Made by a program: the position numbers and the translations under genes. Positions 35,681 through 45,076 of a stretch of DNA of 64,000 bases are shown here, one piece after another. Numbering within the stretch: the first letter of the stretch is position 1; each line of letters starts with the position of its first letter. The notes under the pieces were generated by a model that was not told where the DNA came from, made no database searches, and saw only the letters and a program-made list of their open reading frames with translations. Origin of the DNA: Chitinispirillum alkaliphilum. Lineage in GTDB: Bacteria; Fibrobacterota; Chitinivibrionia; Chitinivibrionales; Chitinispirillaceae. The stretch is from the NCBI GenBank assembly GCA_001045525.1, contig LDWW01000005.1, positions 1 to 64,000 of the forward strand, written 5' to 3'.

Positions 35681-36596
35681 TAAGTGTGCTTCCTGTGCTT
35701 TTAAGAAAAAGGTCTTCAAGGTTTGACTGTCTGAGTAAAAACTCCCCCGGGTTCAACTCATCCCCCAGCATGGTAAGCTGCCCATGATTTGAGCAGTATA
35801 TTCTAATGACATCGGTAGAATCATCAATCCTGCATGAAGAGAGAGCTGCATTATTTAATCTCTCGTAGTGTTCCCTTGCATAAACCTCCATCACGTAAGG
35901 TTCAATATGCTTGCTTACCAGAAGCTTGGGGTTGCCCTCCATGATTTTCTCTCCCTTATTCATAATCAACACCGAATCACATATCTGAAACGCCTCTTCC
36001 ATGTAGTGGGTTGTAAGCAGGATTGTCATCCCCTTGCGTTTGAGCATACGGAGTTTTTCCCATATCAATTGCCTCACCTGGGGATCAAGCCCCGTTGTCG
36101 GCTCATCGAGGATCAGTAGGTCCGGGTCATTCAGCAAGGCTCTTGCGATTATCAATCTCCTTTTCATTCCTCCTGAGAGCTGTTTGATTTTGGATTTTTT
36201 CTTTTCTCCAAGCTCCATAAATCGTAATAATTCATCAATTTTCTCCTCTGCCAGAGGGGTGGGGATATTGAAGAACCTTGAAAATATCTTCAGGTTCTGC
36301 TCTACATTCAAATCCTCATCCAGATTGTTGTCCTGAGGAACAACTCCGGAGATAAACTTTATGGCCAAAGAATTCAGGTGTGGGTCATAGCCAAAAACCT
36401 TCATTGCTCCCCCGGAGTTATCGTCCCTTCTGCTGGCTCCATATATCATTTTCATTAAAGTGCTCTTGCCAGCCCCATTTGGCCCAAGAAAGCCATAGCA
36501 CACACTTTTTGGTATAGAAAAATCCACCCCGTTTACGGCTTTTTCCTTTCCGTAACTCTTGACCAGATTTTTTGCAATTATAGCAGCTTTATTCAT
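35667..36596 (-). CDS. ABC exporter ATP-binding protein
   Basis: The ~309-residue ATPase has Walker A GPNGAGKST, Q-loop VVPQDNNLD, signature LSGGMKRRL, Walker B LLILDEPTTGLDP and H-loop TTHYME, as in NodI/DrrA-type exporters. The C-terminal ~80 residues are the extra domain of this class. ATG 36596 (MNKAAIIAKNLVKSYG) has CGGAG six bases upstream; a longer frame to 36641 is not supported. It is the partner of the overlapping permease. Confidence 0.92.
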   Translation of the reverse strand: MNKAAIIAKNLVKSYGKEKAVNGVDFSIPKSVCYGFLGPNGAGKSTLMKMIYGASRRDDNSGGAMKVFGYDPHLNSLAIKFISGVVPQDNNLDEDLNVEQNLKIFSRFFNIPTPLAEEKIDELLRFMELGEKKKSKIKQLSGGMKRRLIIARALLNDPDLLILDEPTTGLDPQVRQLIWEKLRMLKRKGMTILLTTHYMEEAFQICDSVLIMNKGEKIMEGNPKLLVSKHIEPYVMEVYAREHYERLNNAALSSCRIDDSTDVIRIYCSNHGQLTMLGDELNPGEFLLRQSNLEDLFLKSTGSTLNARQ

Positions 36597-36761
36597 ATTT
36601 TCTCCGAAGAGAAAAATAGTTGCGTTCAGAAATATTAGCAATCTGTAAATATCCTATTCTTTATTCTCTAAAGATAGATCCTCTTACAGCTGAATCCTTT
36701 GGCATCATATATTTTTCTTTAAAAATGAAGTATTTTGTTTTACCCCGAAGGGCCCATCGAA

Positions 36762-37586
36762 ATGACTCCAAAAATGTTTGTTTTTGATCTTGATGGAACT
36801 CTCCTGAATTGCCGCAAAGAAATCTCACCGCCTACAATCAGAGCATTAAGAGAGATGGCGGATTACGGAGCTTTGATCGTGCTTGCTTCCGGAAGAATCA
36901 GCAACAGTATCAAGCAGTACCTGCCAGTTCTCGATATTGATGCTGCGGTTCTCTCGCTCAACGGAGCGGTTGTGTGTATGAATAAAGCCCATAACGAAAG
37001 ATGTGTTCACAGATCGATTCTGGGTCAAATCTACTCTGATTATCTGATACAATTCGCCTCAAACAAACCTTTTGCCACCAATATTTACGTAGATGATACA
37101 CTTTATACCTTTGATACCAAACTAGCCCGGTACTGGACGGATCTATATAGTTTACAGACCAAAACGCAGTATATATTCCTAACGTCATATGATAAATTCC
37201 AAAACATTGCTCCCTCCAAGATCAGTTTTATCGGGGAAATCAATGAACTGGACAGACTGGAGATGGATTTCAGGGCTAAATGGGATCACAGGCAAGTCTA
37301 TATCTGCAGGACTTGGGAACATTATCTTGAATTCCTCAATCCGGATGCAAACAAAGGGGATGCACTCTGTAAACTTGCTCAGGCTTACGGCATCGGGATG
37401 TCAGATGTTGTGGCTTTTGGTGACGGAGAAAATGATCTGCCCATGTTACAAAGAGCAGGAACAAGCATCGCAATGCTCAATGGCAGGGAAAATGTAAAAA
37501 TGAGCTCCAAAAGAGTGACCCAATATACCAATGATGAAGATGGTATAGCACACGAATGGGAAAGAATAAAACAAGAGCTTCTCTGA
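36762..37586 (+). CDS. Cof-type HAD hydrolase
   Basis: This 274-residue protein is a Cof/YidA-like HAD phosphatase with the C2-type cap. Motif I is VFDLDGTLLNC, motif II IVLASGR, and motif IV VVAFGDGENDLPML near the C-terminus, preceded by the Lys of NPDANKGDAL. These enzymes dephosphorylate sugar phosphates or flavin nucleotides. ATG 36762 (MTPKMFVF) is chosen with GAAGGG upstream; the longer frame begins at a TTG. The stop codon directly abuts the stop of the convergent MBL gene. Confidence 0.88.
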   Translation: MTPKMFVFDLDGTLLNCRKEISPPTIRALREMADYGALIVLASGRISNSIKQYLPVLDIDAAVLSLNGAVVCMNKAHNERCVHRSILGQIYSDYLIQFASNKPFATNIYVDDTLYTFDTKLARYWTDLYSLQTKTQYIFLTSYDKFQNIAPSKISFIGEINELDRLEMDFRAKWDHRQVYICRTWEHYLEFLNPDANKGDALCKLAQAYGIGMSDVVAFGDGENDLPMLQRAGTSIAMLNGRENVKMSSKRVTQYTNDEDGIAHEWERIKQELL

Positions 37587-38438
37587 TTACCAGATTACCT
37601 GTTTTTCCAATTCTGTATCAACAGCACCTTCCGACAAGTCAAAAAAGTCGGTTCTTTCTTTTCTCGATGCAGTGATCAGCTCCAATTGTAACCCATTTTC
37701 CGATAAAACCTGATTCACCTGTTCTTTAGCTAAATCAGGTGAATTATGGTCCTCACTCAAATGGCACAATATAACCCTGGAAGGAGGAGAAGAAGAACCA
37801 AGCAAAGTAGCAATAGCCTTACCCGATTCATGATTTGAAAGGTGCCCTTTTCCGCCGGTTACCCGTCTTTTGTGGAGATATGTTCTGGACTGATTTTTCC
37901 ACAGCAGTTCCGGATCATGGTTCGCCTCAAAACAAAGAACCGAAACACCACTGAGCGCCTCTATCAGTTCCTCAGAGACACTGCCAATGTCTGCTGCGTA
38001 TCCAACTGCACCGTTACCTTGTCCGTCTGCGTAGAATCTGAAACCACTCGTTACACCATCTGCATCGTGTATTACTCCAAACGGTTGGAAACATATATCA
38101 CCAACCCTGAACATCTCTTTATCAAAACATAACAGGTCAACTCCGCAACGACACTTTCCCGTAAAACGGGAAGAGAAAAAAGGAGCATTCTCATTGTGTA
38201 TCCAAAGCGAGACAGAAAAAGTTCTGCAAAAACTCAAAGTAGATTTGTTTAGGTGATCAGAATGTAGATGAGTGCAGACTACAGCATCTATACTCTCCGG
38301 GTCCACACCGATCTCATCCAGCAAACCTACAATTTTCTTGCGACTCGGCAAGCCCGCATCTAGCAACACCCGTGTGTTTTTGTTTTCAATGTATGTACAA
38401 TTACCACTTGATCCGCTTCGCAGCACAGAAAATTTCAC
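37587..38438 (-). CDS. MBL-fold metallo-hydrolase, WalJ/YycJ-like
   Basis: The 283-residue protein belongs to the beta-lactamase-fold hydrolases of the WalJ/YycJ type, proposed to act on nucleic acids. It starts MKFSVLRSGSSGNCTYIE and has the metal-binding THLHSDH (about 56-62), then GVIHDADGVTSGF, FEANHD and GHLSNHESG, which supply the other metal ligands. A Glu/Asp-rich C-terminus follows. It is convergent with the Cof-type HAD gene with no bases between the two stops. Confidence 0.85.
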   Translation of the reverse strand: MKFSVLRSGSSGNCTYIENKNTRVLLDAGLPSRKKIVGLLDEIGVDPESIDAVVCTHLHSDHLNKSTLSFCRTFSVSLWIHNENAPFFSSRFTGKCRCGVDLLCFDKEMFRVGDICFQPFGVIHDADGVTSGFRFYADGQGNGAVGYAADIGSVSEELIEALSGVSVLCFEANHDPELLWKNQSRTYLHKRRVTGGKGHLSNHESGKAIATLLGSSSPPSRVILCHLSEDHNSPDLAKEQVNQVLSENGLQLELITASRKERTDFFDLSEGAVDTELEKQVIW

Positions 38439-38462
38439 AACTGTAATCCCTGACTCTGGTGA

Positions 38463-38490
38463 AAGATATTTATATCGGGTAAAAAGTCAA
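38463..38490 (-). promoter_or_regulatory. Candidate promoter of the MBL gene
   Basis: Minus strand TTGACT (plus 38485-38490), 16-base spacer, TATCTT (plus 38463-38468). The start site would be near 38456, giving a short leader before ATG 38438. Confidence 0.4.
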
Positions 38491-38526
38491 TGACCACTCA
38501 CCAGGTCAAAAATAGATCATGGGCAC

Positions 38527-39987
38527 TCAGGAATTCTTTAGTCTGTATAAAAGCGAATCCATATCGACTGTTGCTATTCCTGTTGCATAATCACTCATGG
38601 CATAAGGCAGAATGAGTCTGTCCAAATGGATTAATGCGCCACAGGTATATACCACGTTGGGCACATACCCTTCACGCTCATTTTCATTTGGAACCAGTAA
38701 GGGCTCCGATAGCCTGCCGACCACCTGTCGAGGATTTTCAAGATCGAGAAGAATGGCCCCGATACTGTACTTTCTCATTGGTCCAACTCCGTGAGTCAAT
38801 ACAAGCCACCCCTCCGGTGTTTCTATGGGTGGACCACAGTTACCCACCTGAACAAATTCCCAGGGAAAGGTCGGTTTCAGCAGAGGGAGCATTTCATGCC
38901 AGAAATGGATATTGTCGGAATACATTATATAGAGATTTTCATTATCCTGGCGGGAGAGCATTGCGTATTTTCCGTTGATTTTTTTCGGAAAGAGAGCCAT
39001 TCCCTTATTCTGCGCAGCGGTTCCATTAAGGGTTATAATCCTGAAAGTGAGAAAGTCCCTTGTAACCATAAGCTGAGGCAGAATCTTGTTTCCATCATAG
39101 GCTGTGTAGGTGGCATAGTAAGTTTTGTTCCCTGACTCATCTTCAAACCGAACGAAACGGGCATCCTCGATTCCGTTCTGTTCACTTGGGCCTGTGGGGA
39201 AAATTATTCTCTGAGAGATTTTATGTTCACCCGGAAACCTGACCTCATAGTTTGATCGTGCAAGCCAGATCATACCCTCTTTAGTTAAATCTTGTGTTTG
39301 TGAGCGGTTACCGCCCCTGCTCACAAGGCTGTCAATCACAGCGGAAAGCTCATTTAAGGTAAATTTATCGTGGAGTTTTTGAAGCACTTCTTCAGAAAAG
39401 TGATTGTGCAGTCCCATTTCGATCAGTTTTTGAAGGAAAGTACTTTTATCATAAGATGAATTGGCGATAGGTTCCGGAGGTGCCACAAATCGCATCGCCT
39501 CATCAAAGACAATGTTATACTCCTTGTCTATGACCCCTGAGCGAAAAGAGATAGAGGATATATGCCCTTCTCCGGTGGCCCGCAGACTCATGATAAATCT
39601 CATTGATCCGTCCTTTAGATCTGATTGATTTGGATCGGGAACAATGGAGGGATTAAACAGAGCCGCACACTCCAGTGAGTACTCGCTTGTGAATAGGGAA
39701 CCTATCAGTAAGCGTCTCTCTCTTGAGGGTTCAAGGTCACTGAACATATACTCTTTAACTATCTGGAAATGCCGTTCGAAAATAGTTTTTATATCGAAAT
39801 GCCTTCCGGCAAATTCAGAAAGTACCCCGCTGAGCCACTTTTTAACAGCTTCATCCGGCAATGCCATTACTCTTGAGATGATTTTCATTCTTCTTGTTTC
39901 ATCCCTTGGAATAAAGGGTCTTATCAGGACACGTGAGGGGTCAGGAGTGATTTTTACATCTGTGCGAAAAACCTCTACTGTTTTCAT
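38527..39987 (-). CDS. GH130 family glycoside phosphorylase/hydrolase
   Basis: The 486-residue protein matches glycoside hydrolase family 130, mostly inverting beta-mannoside phosphorylases that split beta-linked mannosides to mannose 1-phosphate. Typical blocks: LFNPSIVPDPNQ, RFIMSLRATGEGHISSI, SEQNGIEDARFVRFED, YATYTAYDGN, and VQVGNCGPPIETPEGWLVLTHGVGP. There is no signal peptide, so it acts in the cytoplasm. It follows the GT4-toroid gene by 13 bp on the same strand, so the two make a functional pair, perhaps building and recycling a mannan. The exact linkage cannot be read from sequence. Confidence 0.9.
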   Translation of the reverse strand: MKTVEVFRTDVKITPDPSRVLIRPFIPRDETRRMKIISRVMALPDEAVKKWLSGVLSEFAGRHFDIKTIFERHFQIVKEYMFSDLEPSRERRLLIGSLFTSEYSLECAALFNPSIVPDPNQSDLKDGSMRFIMSLRATGEGHISSISFRSGVIDKEYNIVFDEAMRFVAPPEPIANSSYDKSTFLQKLIEMGLHNHFSEEVLQKLHDKFTLNELSAVIDSLVSRGGNRSQTQDLTKEGMIWLARSNYEVRFPGEHKISQRIIFPTGPSEQNGIEDARFVRFEDESGNKTYYATYTAYDGNKILPQLMVTRDFLTFRIITLNGTAAQNKGMALFPKKINGKYAMLSRQDNENLYIMYSDNIHFWHEMLPLLKPTFPWEFVQVGNCGPPIETPEGWLVLTHGVGPMRKYSIGAILLDLENPRQVVGRLSEPLLVPNENEREGYVPNVVYTCGALIHLDRLILPYAMSDYATGIATVDMDSLLYRLKNS

Positions 39988-40000
39988 ATCTCTCCCTTAA

Positions 40001-42280
40001 TCAGGCTTTGATTGGTCCTCTGAAACTTGCTATTGTATTTTCCATTTCCTGCATTTCCACCAGGGACAGATAGAATGAAAGGCTTGCTTCTGCACCCTGG
40101 TTTTCGTTTACTCTGTCAATATGGAGGGCATCTCTGCACCCTCCGGTCTTCGGATCGTATAGTGACAAACCAACTTCATTGCGCCCCAGAAACCACTCGA
40201 AAGCTTTTCGGGCTTCCGTAAACCATGTTGTATCCTGGGTGATTCTGCAGGCTTCAAGACATGCTGAAATCATTGCATTTGCTTCAATCGGTTTTTGATC
40301 GAAATCTGAGTTCTCAGGATTTGGAGTGCCCTGCATCTGATCAAAGGGATGAAAGCAGTTTTTGATTGAAGACTGTACTTTCGCAAGCCACTTCAGTGAT
40401 TCAAGTCCTGCATTCAGCATTTCTGAGTTTCCTAACCAGTGTCCACTTAAAATCAGTGCGTGGGAGAGTCTGGCACTGCAGGAAGAGAGATGTGGTTCAA
40501 ACCAGGATCTCTGCGAGGTACTCCCTTTTTGGTAGAGCTTATAAAGAGAACCTGCAATCAGTTCACGACCGTAGTTTACAAACCTGTCACCGTCAAATCT
40601 TCTGAAATATTCATGAATTCCGATCAGTGTGAATGCCCACGCTAAAGGTGAATCGAATTCATAAGCTGCAGGCAGAGCTTTTTCGAAAAGCTGTCCTGCA
40701 AGATTTTGAAACCCCTCCTGGCGGGATCTTCCAATGCATGTGCCCAAGGCCCAAAGAGCCCTTGAATGTGTTTCCTGTGACCCACATGGGCTGTCCCATA
40801 TGCGGGCGTAACTTAAGTGATTTCTGAATCTTTTGTTCCTGTTGTTAAATGAATAATTCAGAAAAGAGAGGTAGTTTGACGACAGATCGGTCAATCTGGC
40901 CGATGGGGTTTCACCCGCCTCCTGCAGAATAAGAGTAAGGATGAGTGCACGGGCGTTATCATCCGTACTGTATCCCAGAGAAAAATCGGGTACTGTATGA
41001 ACCGCATGTCTGAAAATACCGGTAAAATCGGACATCCTGAAAAGGTGGTCGAGTTTTATTTTTGGCAGCTCTTTAGCTTTCTGCTCCAAAACTCTCCCTG
41101 AGGTTCGGAAGGGAGTTTTTGCTCTGCTCATACGCGCTTCTTCGAATGCTTTTCTGTAAAGATATGCTACATTACTCCACACCATTTCTCTGCTCAGAAG
41201 GTAGGCATTCTTTCTCATTGTGTGCCGCTCGGTCTCATGCTCAATCAAATGGTTCACTGCGCGGCTTATTGCAGGGGGATCCCTGAAGGGGACAAGTACC
41301 CCTCTGTTTTGGTCCAGAAGTTCTGCGGCATGCCAATAGGGGGTAGAGATAACAGCTTTACCCGCCCCAAAGGAGTAGGATAGTGTCCCAGAAGTTATCT
41401 GCGCTTCCTTGAGATAGGGGGTAATGTATAAATCTGCAGCACCGATAAACTCCTTGAGCTCTTCGGTACTTACAAACCGATTGTAAAATATCACATTTTT
41501 CTCAATCCCCAGATCTTCTGCCAGATACTGAAGCTTCAGTCTGTATGCTTCCCCTTCCCTTCTCACCAAGGCCGGGTGGGTGGCACCCAAAACAATATAA
41601 ACCACATTGGGATATTTTGCTACGATCTCCGGAAGTGCATGAAGCACATTTTCTATACCCTTATCGGGCGAGAGCAGCCCGAATGTAAGCAGCACCATGC
41701 GCCCCTCTACCCCAAACAGATCTTTGTAGAAGTTTGGGTCTACAAAGGGGACATCGATTATGCCGTGTGGGATCAGACACACTTTCGAAGGGTCGACATT
41801 GTATGTGTTGTGGAGAATCTCAGAGGCTTTGTTGGTCATAACAATTAAACGATCTGAGAAGCTTATCAACTGCTCCATTACCCTCTGCTGCTGTTCATTT
41901 GGTTCTGAAAGCACAGTGTGAAGAGTTGTGACTATGGGCATTTTAAGTTGTCTCAGAAGTGTAAGGATGTATGATCCCGAACTCCCCCCGTAAATACCAA
42001 ACTCATGTTGAATACAGGCCACATCTATATTGTTTACGTTCAAAAAATCTGCAGCTCTCTCATAAGAGCCAAGGTCATTTTCCTTTATTTCGAAACGAAC
42101 AATTGAGGGATACTCATATCCGTTCTCGATGTCGGTTACAGGAACAGAGAAACATTGGATTTCTGGAAATTGGGTTGAGATTGATTCACAGATACTTGAG
42201 GTAAATGTGGCGATTCCGCATTGACGGGGTAAATAATTTCCCAAAAATGCAACTTTGCTAATTGCGGATTGTGTATGCAT
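40001..42280 (-). CDS. GT4 glycosyltransferase fused to a C-terminal helical (toroid) domain
   Basis: The 759-residue protein has an N-terminal GT4 glycosyltransferase (about 1-390): FLGNYLPRQCGIATFTSS, VACIQHEFGIYGG, VTTLHTV, FGLLSPDKGIENVLHALPE, and the sugar-nucleotide region KEAQITSGTLSYSFGAGKAVI. From about 400 to the end there is an all-helical domain with repeated Trp-rich segments (ARALILTLILQEAG, TSQRSWFEPHLSSCSARLSHALIL), suggesting an alpha/alpha toroid. GH130 follows directly. The combination suggests a bifunctional glycan synthase-modifier; acceptor and product are unknown. AAAGG lies seven bases before the start. Confidence 0.8.
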   Translation of the reverse strand: MHTQSAISKVAFLGNYLPRQCGIATFTSSICESISTQFPEIQCFSVPVTDIENGYEYPSIVRFEIKENDLGSYERAADFLNVNNIDVACIQHEFGIYGGSSGSYILTLLRQLKMPIVTTLHTVLSEPNEQQQRVMEQLISFSDRLIVMTNKASEILHNTYNVDPSKVCLIPHGIIDVPFVDPNFYKDLFGVEGRMVLLTFGLLSPDKGIENVLHALPEIVAKYPNVVYIVLGATHPALVRREGEAYRLKLQYLAEDLGIEKNVIFYNRFVSTEELKEFIGAADLYITPYLKEAQITSGTLSYSFGAGKAVISTPYWHAAELLDQNRGVLVPFRDPPAISRAVNHLIEHETERHTMRKNAYLLSREMVWSNVAYLYRKAFEEARMSRAKTPFRTSGRVLEQKAKELPKIKLDHLFRMSDFTGIFRHAVHTVPDFSLGYSTDDNARALILTLILQEAGETPSARLTDLSSNYLSFLNYSFNNRNKRFRNHLSYARIWDSPCGSQETHSRALWALGTCIGRSRQEGFQNLAGQLFEKALPAAYEFDSPLAWAFTLIGIHEYFRRFDGDRFVNYGRELIAGSLYKLYQKGSTSQRSWFEPHLSSCSARLSHALILSGHWLGNSEMLNAGLESLKWLAKVQSSIKNCFHPFDQMQGTPNPENSDFDQKPIEANAMISACLEACRITQDTTWFTEARKAFEWFLGRNEVGLSLYDPKTGGCRDALHIDRVNENQGAEASLSFYLSLVEMQEMENTIASFRGPIKA

Positions 42281-42505
42281 CTGCCTTTTAAGCCTTTCGC
42301 TATAGTATAGAAACCCTGCAGTTTTGAAGACTCAATGAGTATAGCAATATCTGTGCCCGTAAAAAATTCACTAAAACAGAAGGTTTTTATTGCTGCGGGG
42401 GAGAAGAAATTATTTTTTTGGGAATTTTGAGGGAAATAAATATCTATTTTTAATAAACGAACTCGTTAAAGGAAACATCTTAACCTCATCAGGATAGAAG
42501 AACTT

Positions 42506-42835
42506 ATGAACATGAACAGCGATCATGACAGATATGTAGCAAAAAACCGCTCTCTTGCTTCTGCTGAGGAAATCAGCCGCAAAGATGGGGCTATGGAGAA
42601 AAAAGGTTTTTCTCACCTTAACAGACAAAAGGAAAGCTCCTGCTTTAATTGCAAAATGAAAAAGAATTGCAGTGAGTTTAAGGCTAAAAGTACCGGGCGC
42701 TCCAGTGGTGTCGTATCCTTTGGAGGAGAACAGAACTTTATCTGTGACAGATATGCACCGGCTCAAACAGAAAAGAAATCATTCACCAATAAACAAATAA
42801 AATCTCTTCTTAAGAACGCAAAAAAGGGATTATAG
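42506..42835 (+). CDS. Small Cys-motif protein (109 aa)
   Basis: I do not recognise a named family. A compact central module is SCFNCKMKKNCSEFKAK, then GVVSFGGEQNFICDRYAP; its four Cys (CxxC, C, C) suggest a zinc or Fe-S site. The N- and C-termini are basic and charged. It starts near 42506 with weak ribosome-site purines and two adjacent Met. It lies alone on the plus strand between minus-strand glycosyltransferase genes, ending only two bases before the stop of the next convergent gene. Confidence 0.6.
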   Translation: MNMNSDHDRYVAKNRSLASAEEISRKDGAMEKKGFSHLNRQKESSCFNCKMKKNCSEFKAKSTGRSSGVVSFGGEQNFICDRYAPAQTEKKSFTNKQIKSLLKNAKKGL

Positions 42836-42837
42836 GT

Positions 42838-44025
42838 TTAATGTTTTGAGGGGGAAGCGTCGAAACCGTTTCCCTGTGGTACGCTTCCGATTATTGCGTC
42901 TTTGACTTTTTTGATCTGAATTTCACGATTGAAAAGTTTTCCAGCTCTTTTGCAGCCTGCTTTTCCCATACTGTTAAGCAGGTCTGAGGATTCAAGGAGT
43001 GTTTCCATTGCATTGCTCAACGCCATGATGTCACTCTGAGTTACCAGTAATCCGCTCACACCATGCTTTACAATTTCCGAAATCCCCCCACTGCAAAAGG
43101 CAATTACAGGCAGCCCCGCACCCTGTGCTTCGGCAACAGAACGACCAAAGGGTTCGTCTGCAGAAGCAGTACAGAAGACTGCATTTCTGGGGATTTTTTT
43201 CCAGGGATCTTCTGTATGGGGTCTCAAAAATGCGGAGTCGGTAAGCCCTTTTTCTTTTATTTCCGCTGACAGTTTTTCCCGGTAGGCATCATCTCCATAA
43301 AATGATGACCCTATCAGAGTCAGGGTGGTTTTCCTTGAGGTCCTTTTCTTTAGCATACTGAATGCTTCGATGAGATGATGACACCCTTTCCATGGAACGA
43401 TTCTGCCCACATACACAAATGATACAGCTCCAGAATAAGCCCCCCGTTTAGCAGGGCCTCTAATTGTGACCCCGTTGTGTATGATTCTGGTTTTAGGCCG
43501 TAATCGCTGAGGTAAGGAGTCTTTTACTGCTGAAGAGATCGCAATCACCTCAACAGACCCGCACAGTAGCAGATTGTAAACCCATCTGGAGAAACTTTTA
43601 TCCGGAAAAATCTCCCTTATATGAAATACCGCTCTTCCTCTGAACCCATACAATCTTAATAATAACAATAACACATGAGACTTAGGCACATTTGCATGTA
43701 TACAGGATGGTGCCAATGTTTTAACAAGTGAACGCACCCTGAAAGAAAAAAGAATAAATTGAAAAAGTGCGGGTGCATTACGGATAAGAGATTTGAAGAG
43801 CGAATCCCTCTTTATGGACGATAGTTTTTCAGTGCAGGGTACTATATGGCAATGAACACCCATTTCAGAAGATTTACTCTGGAGGAATCCGTTTTCTGTT
43901 GTAATAAGATGGGTTTGATAATCCTTGACTGTTTCTTTTAGTATGTCAATCAGAGAATATTCGGCTCCGCCCGGATATTTTCCCCAGTGGTTAAGAAACA
44001 GAATTTTACTCTTTTTACCACACAT
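42838..44025 (-). CDS. GT4 family glycosyltransferase
   Basis: The ~395-residue GT4 enzyme (GT-B fold) begins ILFLNHWGKYPGGAEYSLID and has VSFVYVGRIVPWKGCHHLIEAF, then FGRSVAEAQGAGLPVIAFCSGG, the usual EX7E-type nucleotide-sugar segment. ATG 44025 (MCGKKSKILFLNHWG) overlaps the end of the preceding GT4 gene by 11 bp, so translation is coupled. It is probably cytoplasmic or membrane-associated and adds one sugar to the exopolysaccharide repeat unit. Confidence 0.88.
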   Translation of the reverse strand: MCGKKSKILFLNHWGKYPGGAEYSLIDILKETVKDYQTHLITTENGFLQSKSSEMGVHCHIVPCTEKLSSIKRDSLFKSLIRNAPALFQFILFSFRVRSLVKTLAPSCIHANVPKSHVLLLLLRLYGFRGRAVFHIREIFPDKSFSRWVYNLLLCGSVEVIAISSAVKDSLPQRLRPKTRIIHNGVTIRGPAKRGAYSGAVSFVYVGRIVPWKGCHHLIEAFSMLKKRTSRKTTLTLIGSSFYGDDAYREKLSAEIKEKGLTDSAFLRPHTEDPWKKIPRNAVFCTASADEPFGRSVAEAQGAGLPVIAFCSGGISEIVKHGVSGLLVTQSDIMALSNAMETLLESSDLLNSMGKAGCKRAGKLFNREIQIKKVKDAIIGSVPQGNGFDASPSKH

Positions 44026-45076
44026 AAAGTTCTCTAAGTCGGTTCTGAGCTTTTTCAACATATCCCAAACGCATCTCTTTGTCTCTGGCCATAATGTCTA
44101 TTGCATCTTTGAGTTTCTGGGGATTATGTGGCTCCACCAGCATACCGCACTCGCCATTATCAAGAACATCCGGAATGCCTCCTGCCCTGCTTGCAATAAT
44201 CGGAATGCGGTGTGCCATAGCTTCAAGCAGCACAATCCCAAAGCCCTCAGTGCCCTCTCTGCACTCCCTGGAATAAAGCACAAAAAGATCGGCAAGACTG
44301 TACTGCTCAGAGAGTTCTGAATCCGTTAACCCTTCCAGTATTTCAACTCTGCTACCCACTCCCAACACGCATGAAAGCCTGAGAAGCCTGTTTTTCTCCT
44401 GTCCGGTTCCCGCAATTACGAGAGTCCAGTCAAAATATTTGTCAACAGACGACAGTGCTTTAAGAAGTAAATCGTGCCCTTTATGATAAACCAGTCGCCC
44501 TACCGTTAAAATTCTCAATTTTTTGGATATGTCAACCTTTTCCTTTACAACCCCGGGAAGTTGGATTTTCGGTGTAACCACTCTGACTTCTCCATCATAT
44601 CCACACTCCCTTAAGAGCTGTTGGGTATAACTGCCAAGAACAAACACTACCTGAGCTTTTTTCAAAACTTTGATAAGAAAAAGGGATCGAATGTTTTTTT
44701 TTCGGAGTGCAATAAGCTCTGTTCCGTATGAATAAACAGAATAATTTACATCGAAAAAAAAGGAGAGCAGATAGGGGGCAACCGCTGCATAAACATTTCC
44801 ACACTCGATATTTATTTTTTTGTCCCTTTTTGATCTAAGTGTGAGAAACAATGGAGTAAGCATTGATATCAGGGATAGTTTTTTGTTCCATTTCGAAAGA
44901 AATGTAGAAAAATAGCGTATGGGGCAGGGAAAATTTTGCTCAGTTTGATCCACTTTTCCTGCAGCTCCAACGAAAACCATATCTGATGAAGAAAAGGTAT
45001 GACGAACTATTTCACCCAGATAGTTTTGAATCCCCCCTCTTTCAGGAGCGAAATCAAGCGTTACCATGATTTTCAT
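44015..45076 (-). CDS. GT4 family glycosyltransferase
   Basis: The 353-residue GT4 enzyme has MVTLDFAPERGGIQNYLGEI at the N-terminus, LRILTVGRLVYHKGHDLLL mid-chain, and EGFGIVLLEAMAHRIPIIA before the C-terminus. It starts inside the end of the polymerase gene (23 bp overlap) and overlaps the next GT4 gene, forming a tight run wzy-GT4-GT4. It is expected to act with its neighbours on the lipid-linked repeat unit. Confidence 0.88.
   Translation of the reverse strand: MKIMVTLDFAPERGGIQNYLGEIVRHTFSSSDMVFVGAAGKVDQTEQNFPCPIRYFSTFLSKWNKKLSLISMLTPLFLTLRSKRDKKINIECGNVYAAVAPYLLSFFFDVNYSVYSYGTELIALRKKNIRSLFLIKVLKKAQVVFVLGSYTQQLLRECGYDGEVRVVTPKIQLPGVVKEKVDISKKLRILTVGRLVYHKGHDLLLKALSSVDKYFDWTLVIAGTGQEKNRLLRLSCVLGVGSRVEILEGLTDSELSEQYSLADLFVLYSRECREGTEGFGIVLLEAMAHRIPIIASRAGGIPDVLDNGECGMLVEPHNPQKLKDAIDIMARDKEMRLGYVEKAQNRLRELYVW

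Noticed and set aside
38791-39135. Plus-strand frames opposite the GH130 gene
   Set aside because: Shadows of a strongly recognised gene; no independent support.
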